64,000 nt of DNA from Paragemmobacter straminiformis (lineage in GTDB: Bacteria > Pseudomonadota > Alphaproteobacteria > Rhodobacterales > Rhodobacteraceae). The stretch spans positions 1,054,001 through 1,118,000 of the forward strand of contig NZ_JACLQD010000001.1 in assembly GCF_014243445.1 (NCBI RefSeq), in the 5' to 3' direction. The position numbers and the translations under genes are program-made. Within the stretch, counting starts at the first letter, position 1, and each line of letters begins with the position of its first letter. This document shows, piece after piece, positions 59,300-64,000 of the stretch. The notes beneath the pieces were generated by a model. It had not been told where the DNA came from. It ran no database searches and saw only the letters and a list, made by a program, of their open reading frames with translations.

Positions 59300-59959
59300 T
59301 CAGAATGGACAGGCGGCCGAAAACTCGACCCATGCCTTCGTTTCGGGATGGTGCAGCGCCAATGTCTCGGCATGCAGCATCAGACGGGGGTAATCCCGCG
59401 CCGATCCCTCTGCGTAGATCGGATCGCCAAGGATCGCATGGCCCAGTTCGCGCATATGCACCCGCAACTGGTGGCTGCGGCCGGTGTGGGGAAACATCCG
59501 CACCCGGGTCTCGCCGTTGCTGCGGCTGACGACTTCCCAATCCGTCACCGCCGGACGCCCGCGTTCATGGTCTACCTTTTGGCGCGGGCGATATTCCCAG
59601 TCGGCGCAAAGCGGCAGGTCGACCGTGCCGCGATCTTCGGCCATCAGCCCTGCCACACGGGCGATGTAGCTTTTCCGCGCCCGCCGCTTTTCGAATTCCT
59701 GCCCCAGAAAGCCCTGCGCCGCCTTGTCCCGCGCGAAGATCATCACGCCCGAGGTGTCGCAATCAAGCCGATGCACCAGAAGCGCGCCGGGGCGGAACAG
59801 TTCGAGCCGCGTCATGAGGCAATCTTCGCGTCCCTCCAGCTTGCCCGGAACCGACAGCAGGCCCGACGGCTTGTCCACCACGATGATCCGCGCATCCTCG
59901 AAAAGGATCACGGGGTCGCCCGGGGGCGGGCTGTAGCTGAAATCGGGAAGCAGGCTCAC
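59300..59959 (-). CDS. RluA family pseudouridine synthase
   Basis: A 219-residue tRNA/rRNA pseudouridine synthase without an S4 domain. IIVVDKPSGLLSVPG is motif I, LVHRLDCDTSGVMIFARDKA holds the catalytic Asp in HRLD, and MFPHTGRSHQLRVHMRELGH is motif III. The short length resembles RluA rather than RluC/D. Start GTG at 59959 overlaps the stop of the upstream homocysteine methyltransferase gene (GTGA), so it is the last gene of that coupled run. Confidence 0.9.
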   Translation of the reverse strand: MSLLPDFSYSPPPGDPVILFEDARIIVVDKPSGLLSVPGKLEGREDCLMTRLELFRPGALLVHRLDCDTSGVMIFARDKAAQGFLGQEFEKRRARKSYIARVAGLMAEDRGTVDLPLCADWEYRPRQKVDHERGRPAVTDWEVVSRSNGETRVRMFPHTGRSHQLRVHMRELGHAILGDPIYAEGSARDYPRLMLHAETLALHHPETKAWVEFSAACPF

Positions 59960-60852
59960 ACGACCCGATGCCCCGCCGCCCGCAACGCTGCCGCAAGCGC
60001 GCTGATATGGGCGGGACCGACATCGCAGCAACCGCCGACGATTGTGGCCCCCTGCGCCACCCAGCCCATCGCGAAGCCCACGTATTTCTCGGGCGTCAGG
60101 TCGTGGCGATGCGTCAGGGCGGCTACGGTGGGCTGGTCTTCGAGGAAGCCGTCCGAGATGTGGGTGAACCCGTTGGCATAGGCGCCGAAGGGAAGTCCGA
60201 ACCCCTTGACCACCGCCATCGCCGCCGCCATCGCTTCGGGCACCGAACAATTCACCAGCACTGCCGCCGGATGGTAGGTATCGACCAGCCGCTTCAGATC
60301 GGCCAGCGCCTCGCCCGAGCGCAGTTTCGTGCCGTCGCGGTCATCGACCGTCACCGACAGCCACACGGGCTTGCCCGCCGCCTGCGCCCCGCGCAGCGCG
60401 CCTTCGGCCTGCATCACGCTGGCCATCGTCTCGAGCAGGATGACATCGACCTGCGGGCCAAGGATGCGGGCGATTTCGGCGTATTTCGGCTCTGCCTCGG
60501 CCAGAGGAAGGGTGACATCGGTGCGATAGGTTGCCACGAGCGGCCCCATCGACCCCGCGATCCGGCCCGACCCATGCGCATCCCGCGCAGCCCGCGCCTC
60601 GGCCAGCGCGCGCGCGTGCAGGTCTGCGAACAGGTGGTCGAGGTTGAACGGCTCGAGCCGGTCGTGGTGGATGGCATAGGTGTTGGTCGTCGCCACCGTC
60701 GCCCCTGCGGCGAAGTAGTCGTCATGGATCGCGCGGACCAGATGCGGATGGTCAAGCATGACCCGCGTGGCCCAAAGGGGTGTCGGCTCGTCACCCGAAC
60801 GCGCCACCAGTTCCTGCCCCATGCCACCGTCGAGCAGCGTGATCTCGGCCAT
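59956..60852 (-). CDS. bmt: Homocysteine S-methyltransferase / betaine-homocysteine methyltransferase family
   Basis: A 298-residue zinc methyltransferase forming methionine from homocysteine. LLDGGMGQELV opens the barrel; the zinc ligands are the Cys in VLVNCSVPEAM and the Cys pair in IVGGCCDVGPAHI. ETMASVMQAEGAL is also conserved. The methyl donor (betaine or S-methylmethionine) cannot be decided. ATG at 60852 is favoured by GGGAGAG upstream. It belongs to a run ggt-msrC-GFA-bmt-rluA. Confidence 0.88.
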   Translation of the reverse strand: MAEITLLDGGMGQELVARSGDEPTPLWATRVMLDHPHLVRAIHDDYFAAGATVATTNTYAIHHDRLEPFNLDHLFADLHARALAEARAARDAHGSGRIAGSMGPLVATYRTDVTLPLAEAEPKYAEIARILGPQVDVILLETMASVMQAEGALRGAQAAGKPVWLSVTVDDRDGTKLRSGEALADLKRLVDTYHPAAVLVNCSVPEAMAAAMAVVKGFGLPFGAYANGFTHISDGFLEDQPTVAALTHRHDLTPEKYVGFAMGWVAQGATIVGGCCDVGPAHISALAAALRAAGHRVV

Positions 60853-60866
60853 CTTCATCTCTCCCA

Positions 60867-61250
60867 TCAGGATTCGCGGTCGAACTGCGGCAGACCGTCG
60901 TTCAATTCGTAATAATCGCCCTTGTCGGCCACATACCAGTGACACTCGACCGAAACGCCGGTTTCTCCGTCGATCGTGCCTGCGCCGATCGAGGTGGTAT
61001 CGCCGCCGACCGGTTCCCAGAACAGGCTTGACCCGCAGGTTCTGCAAAAACCGCGCCTTGCACTGTCGCTGGACCGGAACCACGCCAGACCGTCATCGCG
61101 CACCATCCGCAGCGCGGCTGTGGGAACCGATGTGGCGGCCCAGAAATGCCCGCTCGTCTTGCGGCACTGCGTGCAATGGCAGGCGATGACGGGGCGCAGG
61201 GGTGTGTCGGCTTCGAACACCACCGCACCGCAAAGACAAGAGCCGCGCAT
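60867..61250 (-). CDS. GFA family protein (glutathione-dependent formaldehyde-activating-like)
   Basis: A 127-residue zinc protein with the GFA/CENP-V cysteine pattern: C-x-C at 5 and 7, Cys24, Cys26 and Cys29 (ACHCTQCRK), and Cys69/Cys72 (FCRTC). These bind two zinc ions; related proteins bind glutathione adducts. Its ATG overlaps the msrC stop by one base (TGATG). Next to a gamma-glutamyltransferase-type gene, a glutathione-linked role is plausible but inferred. Confidence 0.9.
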   Translation of the reverse strand: MRGSCLCGAVVFEADTPLRPVIACHCTQCRKTSGHFWAATSVPTAALRMVRDDGLAWFRSSDSARRGFCRTCGSSLFWEPVGGDTTSIGAGTIDGETGVSVECHWYVADKGDYYELNDGLPQFDRES

Positions 61251-61708
61251 CAGGCGGCGTCCCTGAACACTTCGGCCAGCAGGGGCACGATCCAATCTTC
61301 GTCCGCACGGGTGAAGGCGGCGGGCGTGTTGCTGTCCAGATCAAGCACCCCAAGCAGCGCCCCCGCGCCGTTCCAGACCGGCACCACCAGTTCCGACCGC
61401 GTGGTCGAGGAACAGGCGATGTGGTCGGGGAAAGCATCGACATCCGGCACGTTCAGCACCTTGCCCGACCGTGCCGCGGCACCACAGACCCCGCGGCTGA
61501 AGGGAATGACCAGACAGCCATGCCCGCCCTGATAGGGCCCGATTTTCAACAACTCTGGCCCCACGACGCGGTAAAAGCCCGTCCAGTTGGAATAGGGATG
61601 CCGGTTGTGGATTTCACAGACCACCGTGGCCATCAGCGCGACCGCATCCGTTTCGCCATGACACAGGGCGCGGATTGCCGCTGTGATATCATCGTAATCA
61701 ATAGCCAA
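61250..61708 (-). CDS. msrC: Free methionine (R)-sulfoxide reductase, GAF-domain MsrC type
   Basis: A 152-residue single GAF domain. IPFSRGVCGAAARSGKVLNV followed by PDVDAFPDHIACSSTTRSEL matches fRMsr, and the three catalytic cysteines are at 65, 75 and 99, the same spacing (10 and 24) as E. coli MsrC Cys84, Cys94 and Cys118. It reduces free Met-(R)-sulfoxide. No ATG fits; TTG at 61708 is used, inside the last codons of the ggt gene (11-bp overlap), implying coupled translation. Confidence 0.9.
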   Translation of the reverse strand: MAIDYDDITAAIRALCHGETDAVALMATVVCEIHNRHPYSNWTGFYRVVGPELLKIGPYQGGHGCLVIPFSRGVCGAAARSGKVLNVPDVDAFPDHIACSSTTRSELVVPVWNGAGALLGVLDLDSNTPAAFTRADEDWIVPLLAEVFRDAA

Positions 61709-63275
61709 GGGCGCACCCGTCTTTTCTCGGGTCCGATCCGCCGACCAGAACCCCGTCCTCGCCAATGAAAATGGCTTGCGACCCGCCGATCGGCTCGTCG
61801 GGAACCGATACGTCATGGCCCATTTCCGCCAAACGGGCGCGCACCTCGGGCGCATAGCCGCGTTCCACCTTCATCCCGTCAAGCGCGCCGAAACTGCGCG
61901 GCGCGTCCATCGCGGCCTGAATGTCCATTCCGAAATCGACGAGGTTCGACAGGAAGCGGATATGGCCGTTGGGCTGATAGGCGCCGCCCATGACGCCAAA
62001 GGGCATGGTCACGCGACCAGCTTGCCGCAACATGCCCGGAATGATCGTGTGCATGGGTCGCTTGCCGCCTGCCGCCTCGTTCGCGTGGCCTTCGACCAGC
62101 GAGAAACCGGCGCCGCGATTCTGGAAGTTGATGCCGAACTTGTCCGAGGCGAGGCCTGCGCCAAACCCCCAGAACACAGAGTAGATCAGGCTGACCGCCA
62201 TACGGTCACGGTCGACCACGGTGATGTAGACCGTGTCTTTATGCACCGCCTCGGACAGGGGGGCCGGGGCGGCCATCGCACGCGCGGGGTCGATCAGCGC
62301 GGCGAGTTTTGCTGCCGTCTCGGGGGAAAGCATTTGCCCCAGCCGCGTGACATGGTCGGCATCGGCCAGAAAACGGTTGCGGGCATCGTATGCCAGCTTT
62401 GCCGCCTCAGCCTCGATATGCGCACGCGCGGCGCCCCAAGGGTCCATCGCGGCGATGTCGAAATGCTTCAGGATATTGGCCAGCAGGATCGCCGTCGCGC
62501 CCTGCCCGTTCGGCGGATGCTCGACCAGCTCCACACCCTTGTATTCGCCCGAGACCGGCTCGGCGTAGTCGCAGGTCACGCCGGCGAAATCCTCGAGCGT
62601 ATGCGTCCCGCCCAGAGCGCGTAACGAGGCGACCATATCCTCGGCCACTTCGCCCTCGTAAAAGCCTTTGCGCCCTTCGCGGGCCACGCGGCGCAGAACC
62701 TCGGCCTGTCCGGGGGCGCGGAACATCTGGCCGGCTTTGGGAACCTGTCCGTCGACCAGATAGAAGCGCCGCGCGGCGCCCCTGAGGGCTTCTGCGTCAA
62801 CGGCCCAGTCGAAGGCCACGCGGGGGGCCACGGGAACGCCTTCGTCCGCATAGCGGATGGCAGGGGCCAGCACGGCATCAAGCCCGAGCTTTCCCCAATC
62901 TTCCGACAGCTTGCAAAAGGCGTTCACCGCGCCGGGCAAGGTCACAGCCTCGATCCCCTGGATGGGCACGGTGGCAAGACCGCGCGACCGCATTTCCGCG
63001 GCTGAATAATCACGCGGGGCGCGGCCGGAACCGTTCAGCGCGACGATCTTTTCGGAACCGGCCGGTTTCAGCAGAACGAAGCAGTCGCCGCCGATACCGG
63101 TCATTTGCGGTTCGCAAATTCCCAGAAGGACGGCACCGGCAATCGCGGCGTCGACGGCATTGCCGCCCGCCTTCAACACATCGACCGCGACGGATGCCGC
63201 GAGCGGATGCGATGTCGCGCACATGCCATTGGCCGCAAATGTCGCTGAACGACCCGGCCTGTGAAAATCGCGCAT
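61698..63275 (-). CDS. Gamma-glutamyltransferase family protein, apparently cytosolic
   Basis: A 525-residue Ntn-hydrolase. The autocleavage nucleophile is Thr348 in HKDTVYITVVDRD, giving large and small subunits; GGNAVDAAIAGAVLLGI, TGIGGDCF and HTIIPGMLRQAGRVTMPFGV are family motifs. No signal peptide is visible (MRDFHRPGRSATFAANGM), unlike periplasmic glutathione-degrading GGTs, so a cytosolic role with other gamma-glutamyl compounds is likely. First gene of the coupled run toward rluA. Confidence 0.92.
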   Translation of the reverse strand: MRDFHRPGRSATFAANGMCATSHPLAASVAVDVLKAGGNAVDAAIAGAVLLGICEPQMTGIGGDCFVLLKPAGSEKIVALNGSGRAPRDYSAAEMRSRGLATVPIQGIEAVTLPGAVNAFCKLSEDWGKLGLDAVLAPAIRYADEGVPVAPRVAFDWAVDAEALRGAARRFYLVDGQVPKAGQMFRAPGQAEVLRRVAREGRKGFYEGEVAEDMVASLRALGGTHTLEDFAGVTCDYAEPVSGEYKGVELVEHPPNGQGATAILLANILKHFDIAAMDPWGAARAHIEAEAAKLAYDARNRFLADADHVTRLGQMLSPETAAKLAALIDPARAMAAPAPLSEAVHKDTVYITVVDRDRMAVSLIYSVFWGFGAGLASDKFGINFQNRGAGFSLVEGHANEAAGGKRPMHTIIPGMLRQAGRVTMPFGVMGGAYQPNGHIRFLSNLVDFGMDIQAAMDAPRSFGALDGMKVERGYAPEVRARLAEMGHDVSVPDEPIGGSQAIFIGEDGVLVGGSDPRKDGCALGY

Positions 63276-63478
63276 GTCATCCTCCCTTGGTTAGGGCGGA
63301 AGGTAGGCGGCACCGATCCGATTGCCAAGCGTGGGGCGCAAGACCATGGAAACCCCGACATCGCCAGCTAGGTGGGGGCTGTCGCCAGCGATGCCGGGGT
63401 GAAGCTTTCAGTGCAGCTACTGCTCTGTTATCGGCACGGCTACGGGCAAGTTTAGGGGGGGATTCCGGCCTTTCTGCG
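63276..63478. other. Intergenic spacer upstream of the ggt gene
   Basis: About 200 bp with an imperfect repeat of GCTGGCGA and a G-run near 63457-63463 but no reading frame, RNA gene or clear promoter that I can defend. Confidence 0.4.
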
Positions 63479-63919
63479 TCAATTGTGACGAATCAGAAAC
63501 GAATCACCCGTGTCTTGCGCATTGTGTCCGGCAAGACGGAAGTCGAGAACGTTGCAGCCCAGACGGCGGCGCTGGACGAGTCTTTCGGTCAGCACACGAA
63601 TCAGGCCAAGGCCGAACCCGCCTTCGGGCAAGGTGGCCGGATCGTAGCGGTTCCCGCGGGTAAAGACCGGGGGCACGACGCCCTTGTCGAGAACCCTGCC
63701 GCACAACTGGCCGTGGCAGAGCCACAGGCTTGCGCTGACCGGCCCGTGCCCGCCGCCATAGGCATGTTCGGCGACGTTGTTCAGCACCTCGGCCATCACC
63801 AGAAGCGCGGTTTCCCGCTGCGCCGGAGCCAGCACGGCAAGGGGGCCACCCTCGATCCGCACAAGAGCTGCCCGCACCGCGAGGGGATCGGCAAGGAATT
63901 TTTCATGTGCGAGAAGCAC
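63479..63919 (-). CDS. RsbW-like serine kinase / anti-sigma factor (HATPase)
   Basis: A 146-residue GHKL ATPase. ALLVMAEVLNNVAEHAYGGG is the N-box (E-x-x-x-N), LDKGVVPPV the G1 region and PEGGFGLGLIRVLTERL the G2 box. It starts at GTG 63919, 3 nt after the stop of a STAS gene. Anti-sigma kinase and STAS antagonist genes side by side form partner-switching modules controlling sigma factors or secretion/chemotaxis outputs; the target is off the window. Confidence 0.88.
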   Translation of the reverse strand: MLLAHEKFLADPLAVRAALVRIEGGPLAVLAPAQRETALLVMAEVLNNVAEHAYGGGHGPVSASLWLCHGQLCGRVLDKGVVPPVFTRGNRYDPATLPEGGFGLGLIRVLTERLVQRRRLGCNVLDFRLAGHNAQDTGDSFLIRHN

Positions 63920-63922
63920 GGT

Positions 63923-64000
63923 TCAATGCGCCGTTGCCGGACCAATCGGAACGACGGGATGAATGGTGAAAACGCTGTCCATGCGCGTCAGGCGAAACAC
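63923..64000 (-). CDS. C-terminal fragment of a STAS domain anti-sigma factor antagonist
   Basis: Only 25 codons are inside the window: FRLTRMDSVFTIHPVVPIG and a short tail. The L-x-R-x-x-S-V-F-x-I end is typical of the last helix and strand of STAS antagonists (RsbV/SpoIIAA-like). It is 3 nt upstream of the RsbW-like gene and the start lies beyond the right edge. Confidence 0.75.
   Translation of the reverse strand: MFRLTRMDSVFTIHPVVPIGPATAH

Noticed and set aside
63276-63478. Possible riboswitch upstream of the ggt-msrC-bmt run
   Set aside because: No SAM-II or other riboswitch core could be recognised; the repeated GCTGGCGA is too short to support one.

Overview
The window looks like chromosomal DNA of a high-GC alphaproteobacterium of the order Rhodobacterales (Rhodobacter/Paracoccaceae-like). 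The evidence is the gene set: DUF1150 behind hsp20, YdcH, H-type lectin and Hint-domain proteins, TIGR01459 HAD, DUF2125, TIGR02302, an F1-ATPase operon without F0 genes, and groESL under a CIRCE element. It also carries short intergenic hairpin repeats. I see no prophage, insertion sequence, CRISPR array, tRNA or rRNA. Nearly everything is core genome, tightly packed, with many 1-8 nt overlaps.

Layout. 0-12.3 kb: a methyltransferase tail, pgeF, a 48-aa basic protein, an Lrp regulator, trxB, a Sat-CysC fusion, a YdeI/OmdA-like protein, hsp20-DUF1150 (sigma-32 promoter and possible RNA thermometer), ydcH, purEK, a lipase-like hydrolase, a NUDIX/Gre-like/GNAT operon and an EamA transporter. 12.4-15.1 kb: a six-unit 83-bp tandem repeat array behind the groL terminator, then groL, groS and their CIRCE/promoter. 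15.1-23.8 kb: TraB/GumN, Mn pyrophosphatase, HAD, MaoC, ribF, YcgN, threonine aldolase-like, a DsbA-fold isomerase, prs, H-type lectin. 23.9-28.8 kb: atpHAGDC. 29-33.3 kb: methyltransferase, gloB, clpA. 33.3-36.1 kb: a long-tailed MotA/ExbB plus MotB/OmpA pair. 36-44.4 kb: gamma-glutamylcyclotransferase, DUF2125, extensin-like, prephenate dehydrogenase, hisC, YqhA, rpsD, Hint, LpxR-like. 44.8-49.6 kb: PAS protein, degenerate EAL protein, tag, TlpA-like thioredoxin, argH. 49.6-57.1 kb: two tiny lipoproteins, lysA, TIGR02302, zinc-ribbon protein, ftsEX-plsC. 57.1-64 kb: Fe-S flavoprotein demethylase-like enzyme, then a translationally coupled ggt-msrC-GFA-bmt-rluA run, then a HATPase/STAS partner-switch pair cut by the right edge.

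The most unusual content is non-coding: (i) the exact-period 83-bp array, in which every unit carries two short-loop hairpins; (ii) a dispersed two-hairpin element directly after stop codons of unrelated genes; (iii) a second dispersed family (CCAAATACTC followed by G-rich/C-rich hairpins) in five copies, all in one orientation. Among proteins, the long-tailed ion-motor pair, the EAL protein with lost metal ligands and the methionine/glutathione repair cluster deserve attention.
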